Below, piece by piece: positions 26,466-34,662 of a stretch of 64,000 nt of DNA. A program made the position numbers and the translations under genes. The stretch comes from Alienimonas californiensis (GTDB lineage Bacteria; Planctomycetota; Planctomycetia; Planctomycetales; Planctomycetaceae). Each line of letters begins with the position of its first letter. Positions within the stretch are counted from its first letter, which is position 1. The stretch covers positions 2,684,823-2,748,822 of the forward strand of contig NZ_CP036265.1 in the NCBI RefSeq assembly GCF_007743815.1, read 5' to 3'. The notes under the pieces are model-generated. The model was not told the DNA's origin. It searched no databases and saw only the letters and a list, made by a program, of their open reading frames with translations.

Positions 26466-27095
26466 ATGCCCGCCGCATTCCGTTGCCCCCACTGCCGCAA
26501 AGCGTACCTCATCGAGAAGGCCCAGGAGAATCGGGTCTTTAAATGCCGGAAATGCTGCGGGATGATCGAGTTCGAGGGACGGCCGGAGACCGATCTGGAC
26601 ATTCCGAAAGTCGAGACGCCCAAAAAGTGGACGGACCGTTTCAAGCTGAAAGAGATGCCCGGCTGGGCCGCGGGGCTGCTGACCGCGGGGATCGTGGGGG
26701 TTCTCGCGCTTCTCGCCACGCTGGGGATGGGGCCGTTGGGCGATCCGCACGATCGACTCTACTCCGCCCTGAGCGATGAATACGCCGCGCTGACCGCCCT
26801 CGTGGACGACCTGGACAGCCCGGAGGCCGCCGCGGCGGCGGAGCCGGAGATGCAGGCCCACGTGCAGGAAGTCCTGCGTCTGATGGACGATCCCCGGCCG
26901 TTCGGACGCGGTCGCAAGGCCGTCGGCGCCGCGTTCCTGCGGGAGTACGACGGGGCGATCAAGGCCCGTTTGGAGTCCCTGCGGGAGGCGAAGGGCCGGG
27001 CGTTCGACCGGCAGGGCGTGGGGTCGGTCGTCTCGCGGGTGCTGCGGCCCATTCCGCAGTCGGAACTCGATTTCCGCCGGGCGTTCGAAGCTTGA
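26466..27095 (+). CDS. Zinc-ribbon membrane protein, 209 aa
   Basis: Unknown function. It starts at MPAAFRCPHCRKAYLIEKAQ: two Cys pairs (CPHC and CRKCC) form an N-terminal zinc ribbon of the MJ0042 type common in planctomycetes. A single membrane segment follows (GWAAGLLTAGIVGVLALLATLGM, about residues 63-85), then a helical soluble domain with DRLYSALSDEYAALTALVDDL and REYDGAIKARLESL. The ribbon would face the cytosol and the helical domain the other side. It converges with the UvrA-like gene, 21 bases apart. Confidence 0.75.
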   Translation: MPAAFRCPHCRKAYLIEKAQENRVFKCRKCCGMIEFEGRPETDLDIPKVETPKKWTDRFKLKEMPGWAAGLLTAGIVGVLALLATLGMGPLGDPHDRLYSALSDEYAALTALVDDLDSPEAAAAAEPEMQAHVQEVLRLMDDPRPFGRGRKAVGAAFLREYDGAIKARLESLREAKGRAFDRQGVGSVVSRVLRPIPQSELDFRRAFEA

Positions 27096-27116
27096 TTTCC
27101 CGGCCCGGGAGCGGCG

Positions 27117-29309
27117 TCAGCCGACGCGAACCTCGGCGTCCGCGGCGGCCCGCAGGCGGGGGTGCGAACCGCTGGCGATCACGGCGTGGCCGTTTTCCGT
27201 CAGTCGCTCGAACACGCCGCCCAGGCGCTCCGCGTCGGCGGGGTGCAGGCCGGCGGCGGGGGCTTCGAGCAGGATCAGCGTCGCCGCGGCGGTGCGGGCG
27301 GCGAGCGTCTTCGCCAACCGCAGGCGTTGGCCTTCGCCGTCGCTCAGGGTCTTCGCCGCCCGGCCGATCGTCACGTGCCCCAGCCCCACGTCCCGCACCG
27401 CCGCCGCCCGGGCGCGGGGCTTGGGGCGACCGCGGAAGAACGGCACGGCCTCGGCCGCGGTCAGGTTCAGCGTGCCCGCGATCGACAGCCCCCGCACGCG
27501 GATCGCCAGGATTTCCGGCTTGAAGCGGTCCCCGCCGCACTCCGGGCAGGTCGCCGTGAGGTCCGGCAGGAACTGCATCGGCGTGGTCACGGTTCCCGTC
27601 CCCTCGCACAGCGGACAGCGGCCCGGCGAGGCCCCCGCCAGCGAGAAGTGCCCCGGGCCGAACCCGCGGAGCTTCGCCTCCGGAGTCGAGGCGAACAGGT
27701 CGCGGATCTCGCCGAAAAAGCCCAGGAAGGTCGCCACCGTGCTGCGGGGGCTGTTCGTGAGCGGCGCCCGCGGGCCGAACAGCACGGCGCCGAAGGCGCC
27801 GAAGCGGCCGTCCGCCGTCGCGGCGGTCGCGGCGTCGGCGAGGGCGTGCAGCCGCCGGTCGGCGTCCGGGCCGACCAGCAGCGTCAGCCCCCGCGGGACG
27901 AACGGCGTGCGGTCCGCGTCCGGCAGCGTCGTCGACGGGGCGGGGCGGGAGGGAACCGGCGGCGGGTCCGCTCGCAGGTAGGGAGCGAGGAGCGAGCCGT
28001 CCACGGTTCCGATCTCCCCCGGCGGCCCGGCGAACAGCACGCGGCCGCCCTCCGGCCCGGCGCCGGGGCCCAGTTCCACCAACAGGGCCGCGGCCCGGCA
28101 GAGCGTCGACTCCGACCCGGCCGCGACCACCGTGTTCCCCCCGTCGGTCAACGAGCGGCAGAGGGCGAGGAACCGCTCCCCGTCCGCCTCCTCCAACCCG
28201 GCGAGGGGGGCGTCGAGCAACACCAGCAATCCCCGCACCCCCGGGTCCGCCGCCGCGGCGAGCGCCGCCCGGCGATCGTCGGCCCGGCTCAGCGCCGCCG
28301 CGGGTTCGCCCAGCGGGCGGTCCGCCAGCCCCCAGTTCGCCAGCCGCTCCAGCGCCGCGGCGAGGGCAGCGACCGCCGGCGGACCGTCCGCCGGCAGCTC
28401 GGTTCGCAGGTCCGCCGCCGACCGTTCGACCCAGCGATCCCACGTTTGGCCGTCCACCCGATAGGCCCGGCGCGCGACATCCTTCCTGTCGAAGGAGGGG
28501 GAGAACAGCCGCGGCGTCGCGGGCGGCAGCACGGTCCCGTCGTCCAGCACGGGGCGGTCGCGGACGACGTGCGGCGCCCAGCGTTTGCCGTCGATCGTGC
28601 GGGGGCCTTCCTCGGTTTCGAGCCACACCGTCGCCCGGCCGCCGCCGAACCGCAGGGCGGCGGCGAGACTCTCGCCGATCCGATCCGCCGCGTCCGCGGA
28701 AAGTTTTACCCGGTCGACGATGATCTCAGCCCCGCTCGGCAGCGTCTCCGCGTCCTCCAACCGACCGGTGGCGGCGTCGGCGAGGTAGCGGTTGAAGCCG
28801 GCTCCGCGGTAGGCGTCCGCGGAGAGGGCGGCGTCCGCGGGGAAGGCAATCTGGCCGCGGGCGTTTGGACGGGCCGCGATCAGATCCGCCGCTGCGAGGT
28901 CCGCCCGCGTGACGGCCAGCGGGGCGCCGGTGGTCGGGTCGTGGGGCGTCGCCAGGGCGGCGAACGCGGTGCGCAGCACGTCGCCGAGGCCCGCCCGATC
29001 GGCGAGCGTCTCCCCCCGGCCGGGGGGCTGGTCGGGGTCGACGAGAATCGCCGGGGGGACGCCGGAAATCTCGTCGGCGTCCGGGCGCTCGCGACGTTCC
29101 AGCAGTCTGCGGGCGGAGGCCGACAGCGCCGCGACGTACCGCCGCTGACCCTCCGCGTGCAGCACGTCGCGGAGCAGGGTGCTCTTGCCGGAACCGCTCA
29201 CCCCGGCGACGACCGTCAGCCCGCCGCGGGGCAGGTCCAGGGCGTCGATCCGCAGGGCGCGCACGCGGACGCCCCGCAGACGGATCGGCGGGGCGGTCGG
29301 GGCGGACAT
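27117..29309 (-). CDS. UvrA-like ABC ATPase with degenerate motifs
   Basis: A 730-residue relative of excinuclease subunit UvrA (about 940 residues in the family). The first Walker A is intact (GVSGSGKSTLL, residues 36-43) and a region like the UvrB-contacting insert follows, though shorter. The zinc-finger Cys pairs (CPLCEGTG ... CPECGGDRF) are present. But the first signature reads LSRADD instead of LSGGE, the first Walker B is LLVLLDAPLAGL, the second Walker A is GPDADRRLHA, and the last Walker B is LILLEAPAAGL (residues 678-688), so the Asp/Glu catalytic pair is altered in both halves. It is probably not a working excinuclease subunit and is perhaps a DNA-binding scaffold. Confidence 0.85.
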   Translation of the reverse strand: MSAPTAPPIRLRGVRVRALRIDALDLPRGGLTVVAGVSGSGKSTLLRDVLHAEGQRRYVAALSASARRLLERRERPDADEISGVPPAILVDPDQPPGRGETLADRAGLGDVLRTAFAALATPHDPTTGAPLAVTRADLAAADLIAARPNARGQIAFPADAALSADAYRGAGFNRYLADAATGRLEDAETLPSGAEIIVDRVKLSADAADRIGESLAAALRFGGGRATVWLETEEGPRTIDGKRWAPHVVRDRPVLDDGTVLPPATPRLFSPSFDRKDVARRAYRVDGQTWDRWVERSAADLRTELPADGPPAVAALAAALERLANWGLADRPLGEPAAALSRADDRRAALAAAADPGVRGLLVLLDAPLAGLEEADGERFLALCRSLTDGGNTVVAAGSESTLCRAAALLVELGPGAGPEGGRVLFAGPPGEIGTVDGSLLAPYLRADPPPVPSRPAPSTTLPDADRTPFVPRGLTLLVGPDADRRLHALADAATAATADGRFGAFGAVLFGPRAPLTNSPRSTVATFLGFFGEIRDLFASTPEAKLRGFGPGHFSLAGASPGRCPLCEGTGTVTTPMQFLPDLTATCPECGGDRFKPEILAIRVRGLSIAGTLNLTAAEAVPFFRGRPKPRARAAAVRDVGLGHVTIGRAAKTLSDGEGQRLRLAKTLAARTAAATLILLEAPAAGLHPADAERLGGVFERLTENGHAVIASGSHPRLRAAADAEVRVG

Positions 29310-29360
29310 CGGGGGGCGTCGAGAGCGTTACGGATCGCCACGTTCTCCCCATGGAAAGAA

Positions 29361-29414
29361 CGCTTGCGGTTTCGCGGCGTCCGAGGGTGATCGGGCGCCG
29401 CGAAACCGCAAGCG
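29361..29414. repeat. Inverted repeat between rimI-like and UvrA-like genes
   Basis: Perfect 19-bp arms (CGCTTGCGGTTTCGCGGCG) with a 16-base centre. It lies after the stop of the acetyltransferase and before the start of the UvrA-like gene on the same (-) strand. The CGCTTGCG end recalls family C, but the arms are otherwise different. It may act as a terminator for the acetyltransferase transcript. Confidence 0.8.
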
Positions 29415-29479
29415 TAAATCGGCGGGGCGAATCCGTCTCCGGACCGGGTCAGTCCATGCCGGACCGGGGCGAAGCGGCG

Positions 29480-30022
29480 TCAGGCCGCGTCGGCCTCGGG
29501 CATCAGGTAGGTGCTGATGCGGTTCGCCGGCTGGTAGGCGGCGGGGGTGTTGGAGAGGGCGAAGTGCATCGCGTAGGCGTCTTCGGTGGTGTCGTCGTAG
29601 CGGTCGCGGACGACGCGGAAGGCCCGGAAGCCCTCCCCCTTGAAGAACAGCTGGGCCGGCAGGTTCGTCTCCCGGACCTCCAGCACGATCTCCGTGCGGC
29701 GCTGCTGGGAGAGCTTGTCCACCAGGCGGCGGACCATCTGCTGGCCCACGCCCCGCCGACGGCTCTGCGGGGCGACCGCGAAGTTCAGGATTCGCAGGCG
29801 GCTCTTCTGCAGCTCGTAGATCATGTAGCCGACGACCTCGCCGGCGATCTCGGCCACCATGCCGATGCAGTTGCGCTGCCGCAGGCAGCAGATGAAGTCT
29901 TCCTCCGTCCAGGCGAACTCGAAGCTGGCCGCTTCGATGTCCAGCACGGCCGGCATATCGCGGCGGATCAACCACCGAATCTGCACGGCGTCGGGGCGAT
30001 GGATAGAGAGTTGCGAAGACAT
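29480..30022 (-). CDS. GNAT acetyltransferase, RimI-like
   Basis: Likely protein N-acetyltransferase (RimI acetylates the N-terminus of ribosomal protein S18). I start it at MSSQLSIHRPDAVQIRWLIRRDM, dropping 32 upstream residues. The acetyl-CoA site is LNFAVAPQSRRRGVGQQMVRRL (Q-x-x-R-x-G-x-G), followed by VLEVRETNLPAQLFFKGEGF, the R-x-x-N-x-x-A segment typical of RimI. The 180-residue length is slightly above RimI (148) owing to a C-terminal addition. The symbol is withheld because the substrate is not certain. Confidence 0.85.
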   Translation of the reverse strand: MSSQLSIHRPDAVQIRWLIRRDMPAVLDIEAASFEFAWTEEDFICCLRQRNCIGMVAEIAGEVVGYMIYELQKSRLRILNFAVAPQSRRRGVGQQMVRRLVDKLSQQRRTEIVLEVRETNLPAQLFFKGEGFRAFRVVRDRYDDTTEDAYAMHFALSNTPAAYQPANRISTYLMPEADAA

Positions 30023-30180
30023 CGCGGCCGGCCTCCTTGCCGGGGTGCGGGGACGATGCAGGGGGTTTACCCGACGCTTCTGAAGGACGAAACCCCGGTT
30101 CCCCGCAACTTTCTCCATCGGCTCCCCACAGCCGGAAAATCTAGGTTCGATTCAAGTCGGCGGCCCAAACGTCGCCCTTG

Positions 30181-30218
30181 CCGTCACGCCGAGGCCCCGC
30201 GGGGCCTCGGCGTGACGG
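30181..30218. repeat. Family B palindrome after hemH
   Basis: A perfect 38-base palindrome (arms starting CCGTCACGCCGAGGCCCC). It begins 2 bases beyond the hemH stop codon on the - strand and lies upstream of the rimI-like gene. A terminator for hemH is plausible, but there is no long T run. Confidence 0.8.
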
Positions 30219-30219
30219 C

Positions 30220-31275
30220 TCACACCGGCGAGGGGCGGTACGGGTTCGGGCAGCAGTTCTTGGGGCACACGTCGTGATTGGGGCGGAACTCGCCGACGGC
30301 CCGCTTCTGCGGGACCTCGCCCAGCCGCTCGCGGATCAGTTCGACCAGCATCGAGACGAACCGCGGGTGCGTCCCCGCGGTGCCGGCTCGGCGGTACGCC
30401 AGACCCAACTCCTCCGCCCTGGCCCGGGCCTCTTCGTCGAGGTCGAACAGCACCTCCATGTGGTCCGAGACGAACCCGATCGGCGCCACGACCGCCGCCC
30501 GCACCCCCGCGGCGGCGACGGCCTCCAGGTGGTCGCAGACGTCCGGCTCCAACCACGGATCGCCGGGCCGTCCGCTGCGGGATTGGTACACCAGCGCCCA
30601 GCGGTCCTGGGGGATCTCCAGCGCCTCGGCGACCAGCCGGCAGGTTTCGTGCAGTTGGCGGGCGTAGTCGCTGGTGTCGGCCATCGAGTTCGGGATCGAA
30701 TGGGCCGTGAAGGCCACGTGCGCGTGCTCCCGCACGTCCGCAGGCAGATCGTCCAGCGCGTCCCGCACCCGTTCGGCGTTCACCGCGATCCAGTCCGGGT
30801 GGTTGTACCAGACCCGCACCTTGTCGATTGCCGGCGCCTCATCCCCCACAGCCTCCCGGGCGTGGCAGAGGTCCTCGCGGTACTGCCGACAGCCGGAGTA
30901 GCTGCTGTAGGAACTGGTCACCAGCGCCAGCGCCCGGTTCACCCCGTCGGCGGCCATCTGCTTCAGCGTGTCCGGCAGCATCGGCTCCCAATTGCGGTTC
31001 CCCCAGTAGACCGGCAGATCGACGCCGGCCTGCTTCAGGGCCGGTTCGAGCGCCGCGATCAGGTCCCGACACTGCTGGTTGATCGGCGAGACGCCGCCGA
31101 AGGATTGGTAGTGTTCGGCCACTTCGAGCAACCGTTCCCGCGGCACCGGCTTGCCACGGAGCACGTTCTCGAGGAACGGGATCACGTCCTCCGGCCCCTC
31201 CGGCCCGCCGAAGGAGGTCAGCAGGATCGCGTCATAGACGGTCCCGTTCGTGGTGGAAGCGGCGGGCATCGGCAT
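30220..31275 (-). CDS. hemH: Ferrochelatase
   Basis: Inserts iron into a porphyrin in heme synthesis. I start it at MPMPAASTTNGTVYDAILLTSFGGPEG; the longer frame upstream crosses murE antisense and is not family-like. The product (351 residues) has SSYSGCRQYRED, the catalytic His region AFTAHSIPNSM, YQSRSGRPGDPWLEPDV and the Glu-bearing IGFVSDHMEVLFDLDEEA. The C-terminus carries a Cys cluster (CPKNCCPNPYRP), reminiscent of the [2Fe-2S] ligands of some ferrochelatases. It could use protoporphyrin or coproporphyrin; sequence alone does not decide. It is divergent from murE with 13 bases between start codons. Confidence 0.93.
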   Translation of the reverse strand: MPMPAASTTNGTVYDAILLTSFGGPEGPEDVIPFLENVLRGKPVPRERLLEVAEHYQSFGGVSPINQQCRDLIAALEPALKQAGVDLPVYWGNRNWEPMLPDTLKQMAADGVNRALALVTSSYSSYSGCRQYREDLCHAREAVGDEAPAIDKVRVWYNHPDWIAVNAERVRDALDDLPADVREHAHVAFTAHSIPNSMADTSDYARQLHETCRLVAEALEIPQDRWALVYQSRSGRPGDPWLEPDVCDHLEAVAAAGVRAAVVAPIGFVSDHMEVLFDLDEEARARAEELGLAYRRAGTAGTHPRFVSMLVELIRERLGEVPQKRAVGEFRPNHDVCPKNCCPNPYRPSPV

Positions 31276-31288
31276 ACCTTCAGTGTGA

Positions 31289-32827
31289 ATGTCCCCCCAT
31301 GATTCGCCGCCGCCGCCTGATCGCCACCCCGCCGCGTCGTCCACGTTGCGGGAGATTCTGAACCGGGACGACCTGGGCGAAGCGGGCGAGGTGCCGTTCA
31401 CCGCCGCGACGGCGTTCAGCGGCCGGGTGACTCCCGGCGCTCTGTTCGCCGCCCTGCCGGGGACGGAACTGCACGGGGCGTGGTTCTGGGAGGAGGCCGT
31501 CGACTGCGGTGCCGCCGTCGTTCTGACCGACGAACCGCTGCCGGAGTGCCCGCTTCCCGTCGCCGTGCTGAAGAAACGGGCTCGGCCGGCCTGGGGCGAG
31601 GTCTGCCATGTGCTGCACGGCCGGCCGAGCGAGCGGCTGTTCGTCGCCGGGGTGACGGGGACGAACGGCAAGTCGACCGTCTGCTGGCTCCTGCGGAGCA
31701 TTTTTCGAGAGGCAATGCGGCTGGAAGGCAAGACGCGGATCGCCGGCCTCTGCGGCACGATCGAGACCGACGACGGCCGCGAGATTCGCCCCTCCAAGCT
31801 CACGACCCCCGCCTGCGAAGACCTGCACGCCTGGCTGGCCCGCTGCGTTGCGCACGGCTGCGAGGCCGCGTCGGTGGAACTGTCGTCGCACGCCCTCGAC
31901 CAGGACCGGGCCGCCGGGCTGCGGCTGTCGGCGGCGGTGGTGACGAACGTGACACGGGACCACCTGGACTACCACGGCAGTTTGGAGGCGGTCGCGGAGG
32001 CGAAGGCGAAGATCGCGGATTTGCTCGTCGGCCCGAATCAAATCGTTCTGGGTGAGGATGCCGCTCTCGTCTGCGGCCGATTGTCGGCGAGACGCGAGCT
32101 TTGGACGGAGGGCTACGGATTCAGTCCCAATGCCGACTCAGTCATTACCGCGGTGAACTGTCGGTCGGACGGTTCGACGTTCACCTTGAAGCGACGGCAT
32201 GGCCAAGCGCCGGCCCGGTTGGCGATCCCGCTGCTCGGCCGGTTCAACGTGCTGAACGCCGCCGCGGCGGCCATTGCCGCTGAGAGTTTCAGCGACGAAG
32301 CCGTCGCCGCCGGCCTTGCCAACGTCGCCCCGGTTCCCGGCCGACTGGAACCGATTGACTGCGGCCAGCCGTTTCGCGTGCTGGTCGACTACGCCCACAC
32401 CCCCGACGGCCTGCGAGCGGTGATCGACGCCGTCCGCCCGCTGTGCGAGGGCCGACTGCACCTCCTCGTCGGTGCCGGTGGCGACCGGGACCGCGGCAAA
32501 CGGGCGGAGATGGGCGCCGCCGCGGGTCTCGCCGATCGGGTGGTCTTCACCTCGGACAACCCGCGCTCCGAGGACCCGCACGCGATTCTCCGCGACCTCG
32601 CCGCCGGCTGCCCGCCGACCCGGTTCGAGACGATCGAGAACCGCCGGGCCGCGATCGCCGCGACCCTCGCCGCCGCGGCGCCGGGCGACTGGGTGCTCGT
32701 CTGCGGCAAGGGACACGAGACGACGCAGGAGATCGCCGGCGTCTTCCACCCCTTCGACGACCGCACCGTCTGCCGGGAGGAACTGGCGGCACTGGGCTAC
32801 GGGGGCGACTCACCGTGTTCCCGCTGA
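31289..32827 (+). CDS. murE: UDP-N-acetylmuramoyl-tripeptide synthetase (meso-DAP adding)
   Basis: Adds the third stem-peptide residue to the UDP-MurNAc dipeptide in cytosolic peptidoglycan precursor synthesis. The 512-residue product has the ATP loop GVTGTNGKSTVCWLLR, VDYAHTPDGLRA, GAGGDRDRGKRAEMG and SDNPRSEDPHAI. The DNPR motif is the signature for meso-diaminopimelate as substrate. It begins the peptidoglycan block. Its 3' end overlaps the chosen murF start by 13 bases. Only 13 bases separate its start from hemH, so its promoter must lie in hemH, or translation starts later (for example a TTG at about 31344). Confidence 0.95.
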   Translation: MSPHDSPPPPDRHPAASSTLREILNRDDLGEAGEVPFTAATAFSGRVTPGALFAALPGTELHGAWFWEEAVDCGAAVVLTDEPLPECPLPVAVLKKRARPAWGEVCHVLHGRPSERLFVAGVTGTNGKSTVCWLLRSIFREAMRLEGKTRIAGLCGTIETDDGREIRPSKLTTPACEDLHAWLARCVAHGCEAASVELSSHALDQDRAAGLRLSAAVVTNVTRDHLDYHGSLEAVAEAKAKIADLLVGPNQIVLGEDAALVCGRLSARRELWTEGYGFSPNADSVITAVNCRSDGSTFTLKRRHGQAPARLAIPLLGRFNVLNAAAAAIAAESFSDEAVAAGLANVAPVPGRLEPIDCGQPFRVLVDYAHTPDGLRAVIDAVRPLCEGRLHLLVGAGGDRDRGKRAEMGAAAGLADRVVFTSDNPRSEDPHAILRDLAAGCPPTRFETIENRRAAIAATLAAAAPGDWVLVCGKGHETTQEIAGVFHPFDDRTVCREELAALGYGGDSPCSR

Positions 32828-34194
32828 CCCTCAAACAGCTTCCAGACCTACTGGGTAACGCAGAGGCCCCGCAGGGCCTCTGCGTGATGGGTGACGTGCT
32901 GATCACCGGAGCCGCGATCGACTCCCGCGCCGTCCGCCCCGGCGATCTGTTCTTCGCCCTGCCGGGGGAACGCACCGACGGGCACGCGCACGTCGCGGCG
33001 GCGCTGGAGCGGGGGGCCGTTGCGGCAGTCGTCGCCCGGGAGGTGAGCGTGGGGCCGGCGTTCGTCGTGCCGGACCCCGCCGCGGCGCTGGCCCGGTTGG
33101 GGGCGTGGAACCGGCGGCGGTTCGCCGGGCCGGTGGTCGCCGTGGGCGGGTCGCACGGCAAAACGACGACCCGGGAGCTGATCGCCGCGACGCTGCACGC
33201 ACTGGGGCCGGGCGTCCGCAGCCGGGCGAATTTTAATAACGCCCTCGGCGTGCCGCTGACGTTGTGCGAACTTGGCCCGTCACACCGGTGGGCGGTGGTG
33301 GAACTGGGCGCCTCCCGGCCCAGCGATCTGACGGAGTTGGGCGGCTGGGCGCGGCCGACGGTCGCCGTGCTGACGGGCGTCGGTACGGCCCACGTCGGCA
33401 CGTTCGGCGGTCCGGCGGCGCTGCGGGCGGCGAAGGCGGAACTGTTCGCGACCCTCCAAGCCGACGGCTCCGCCGTCGTCAACGGCGACGACCCCGGCGC
33501 CCGCTCCCTCGCCGCCGAGGCCGGCCGGCCCGTCCTGTTCGCCGGGACCGGCCCGGGGTGCGACGTGCGGCTCGAACCGCTCCCGGCCCCGCCCGGATTC
33601 CTGCGGTTCCAGCGGGGTGAAACGTCGTTCCGGCTGCCCGGGTTCGCCCCGCACCTCGTCTCATTGGCGGCCTGTGCGGTCGCGGCGGGAGAGGCGCTGG
33701 GGCTCACTCCGGAGTCGATCCGGGACGGCTTCGCCGGCTTCCAGCCGCCGCCGGGGCGGGGGACGGTGACGACGGTCGGCGGCGTCACGTTGATCGACGA
33801 CACCTACAACGCCCCGCCGGAGGGCTTCTTCGCGGCCGTCGATCTGCTAGCCCGCTGGCCGGTCGAACCGCCGGGACGCCGTTGGCTGGTCTGCGGGGGG
33901 ATGAAGGAACTCGGCGAGGAGGCCGACCGGCTGCACGCGGAACTCGGCCGCCGGATCGCCGCGGCGGGGCTGGATCGGGCGGTGTTCGTCGGCGAGACCG
34001 GCGCCTGCGTGGCAATAGCGGCGGGGCTGCTCCCGCCGATCGGTTTGCAGTTCGCGACGGCCGGCGCCGCGGCGGAGGCTGTATTGAACGAGGTGCGGGC
34101 GGGGGACGTCGTGCTGGCGAAGGGCTGCCGGTCGGATCGGCTGGAACGGGTCGTCGCCGCGCTCGCGGAGCGGCTGGAACGGGGTAGGGCTTGA
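32815..34194 (+). CDS. murF: UDP-N-acetylmuramoyl-tripeptide--D-alanyl-D-alanine ligase
   Basis: Adds D-Ala-D-Ala to the UDP-MurNAc tripeptide. I start it at a GTG (VFPLTLKQLPDLLG), because this segment matches the MurF N-terminus and overlaps murE; an ATG at 32887 is also in frame. Residues 15-24 (NAEAPQGLCV) are encoded by a palindromic repeat. Then follow GAAIDSRAVRPGDLFFALPGE, the ATP loop VGGSHGKTTTRELIAATLHA, RANFNNALGVPLTL, VVELGASRPSDL and LIDDTYNAPPEGF. The 459-residue length is normal. Confidence 0.94.
   Translation: MFPLTLKQLPDLLGNAEAPQGLCVMGDVLITGAAIDSRAVRPGDLFFALPGERTDGHAHVAAALERGAVAAVVAREVSVGPAFVVPDPAAALARLGAWNRRRFAGPVVAVGGSHGKTTTRELIAATLHALGPGVRSRANFNNALGVPLTLCELGPSHRWAVVELGASRPSDLTELGGWARPTVAVLTGVGTAHVGTFGGPAALRAAKAELFATLQADGSAVVNGDDPGARSLAAEAGRPVLFAGTGPGCDVRLEPLPAPPGFLRFQRGETSFRLPGFAPHLVSLAACAVAAGEALGLTPESIRDGFAGFQPPPGRGTVTTVGGVTLIDDTYNAPPEGFFAAVDLLARWPVEPPGRRWLVCGGMKELGEEADRLHAELGRRIAAAGLDRAVFVGETGACVAIAAGLLPPIGLQFATAGAAAEAVLNEVRAGDVVLAKGCRSDRLERVVAALAERLERGRA
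32858..32885 (+). repeat. Family B palindrome inside murF
   Basis: A 28-base perfect palindrome (ACGCAGAGGCCC / GGGCCTCTGCGT around CGCA) of the GAGGCCC family, inside the N-terminal coding part of murF. The frame stays open across it. The other copies (9334, 30181, 53302) are intergenic. Confidence 0.85.
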
Positions 34195-34534
34195 GACGTT
34201 TCGGGCGCGACGCGGCGAAATCGCACAAACCGGGGTTTCCCCCGATCGGGGTTTTGGACGACACCCCCGGCCCGCCGCGATTCGCTTCGCCCGCAACGGC
34301 CGAATCGCCTCACCCATTGCTCGAACAACCGTCAGGAGGTCCGTCGTCGTCGCCCGGATTCGCGGCTCTGCGGGGAGACGCGTCCGTCGATTGGATTGGC
34401 TTTCGACTCGTCGTTTTAAAGACGGCGGAGCGGGGGCGGGTTCGGTCGGGAGCGCCTGAGGGCGTGAAGGAATATGTGATTTGATGGGTCGATCACTCCG
34501 ACACGCCGCTCGACGAAGACGACGGATTCGATCG
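34195..34534. other. Intergenic leader between murF and mraY
   Basis: About 340 bases before the two hairpins. It holds no convincing long gene. A possible promoter pair is TTGGAT (34391) and TTTTAA (34414), spaced 17 bases; this is weak. A short open frame starting at ATG 34484 (MGRSLRHAARRRRRIRSAGG) contains five consecutive Arg codons and runs to 34666, overlapping the mraY start as ATGA. It may be chance. I find no known RNA family. Confidence 0.4.
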
Positions 34535-34560
34535 GCCGGGGGGACGCGGGTCCCCCCGGC
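34535..34560 (+). terminator. First hairpin before mraY
   Basis: A perfect 11-bp stem GCCGGGGGGAC / GTCCCCCCGGC with loop GCGG. It has no T run and lies 10 bases upstream of a second, stronger hairpin. The pair could form terminator and anti-terminator alternatives, or simply a double terminator. Confidence 0.55.
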
Positions 34561-34570
34561 CGGTCACGGC

Positions 34571-34606
34571 GCCCCCGCCGGCGGAAACGCCGGCGGGGGT
34601 GTTTTT
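34571..34606 (+). terminator. Intrinsic terminator before mraY
   Basis: A 12-bp perfect stem CCCCCGCCGGCG / CGCCGGCGGGGG (34572-34599) closed by a GAAA tetraloop and followed by TGTTTTTCATT. This is a textbook intrinsic terminator, 56 bases before the mraY start. Either it ends the murE-murF transcript or it regulates read-through into mraY-ftsW-murG. Confidence 0.85.
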
Positions 34607-34662
34607 CATTCAGGGTTCCGCTTCCTCACCCTTCCGCCCCCCGACGCGCCCGCGGCCGGCCG

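Noticed and set aside
30141..30160. GGTTCGATTC, a possible tRNA T-arm
   Set aside because: The flanking bases do not pair as a T stem, and no anticodon or acceptor arm can be built on either strand.
34191..34484. 98-codon frame directly after murF
   Set aside because: Ser/Pro-rich, TTG start overlapping the murF stop, no similarity or membrane/secretion signal. Treated as non-coding leader.
34195..34662. A known small RNA (SRP RNA, RNase P, tmRNA or 6S) in the mraY leader
   Set aside because: A GTCAGGAGGTCCG string recalls SRP RNA, but the conserved GGAA and AGCA loop parts are missing and no RNase P or tmRNA signature is present.
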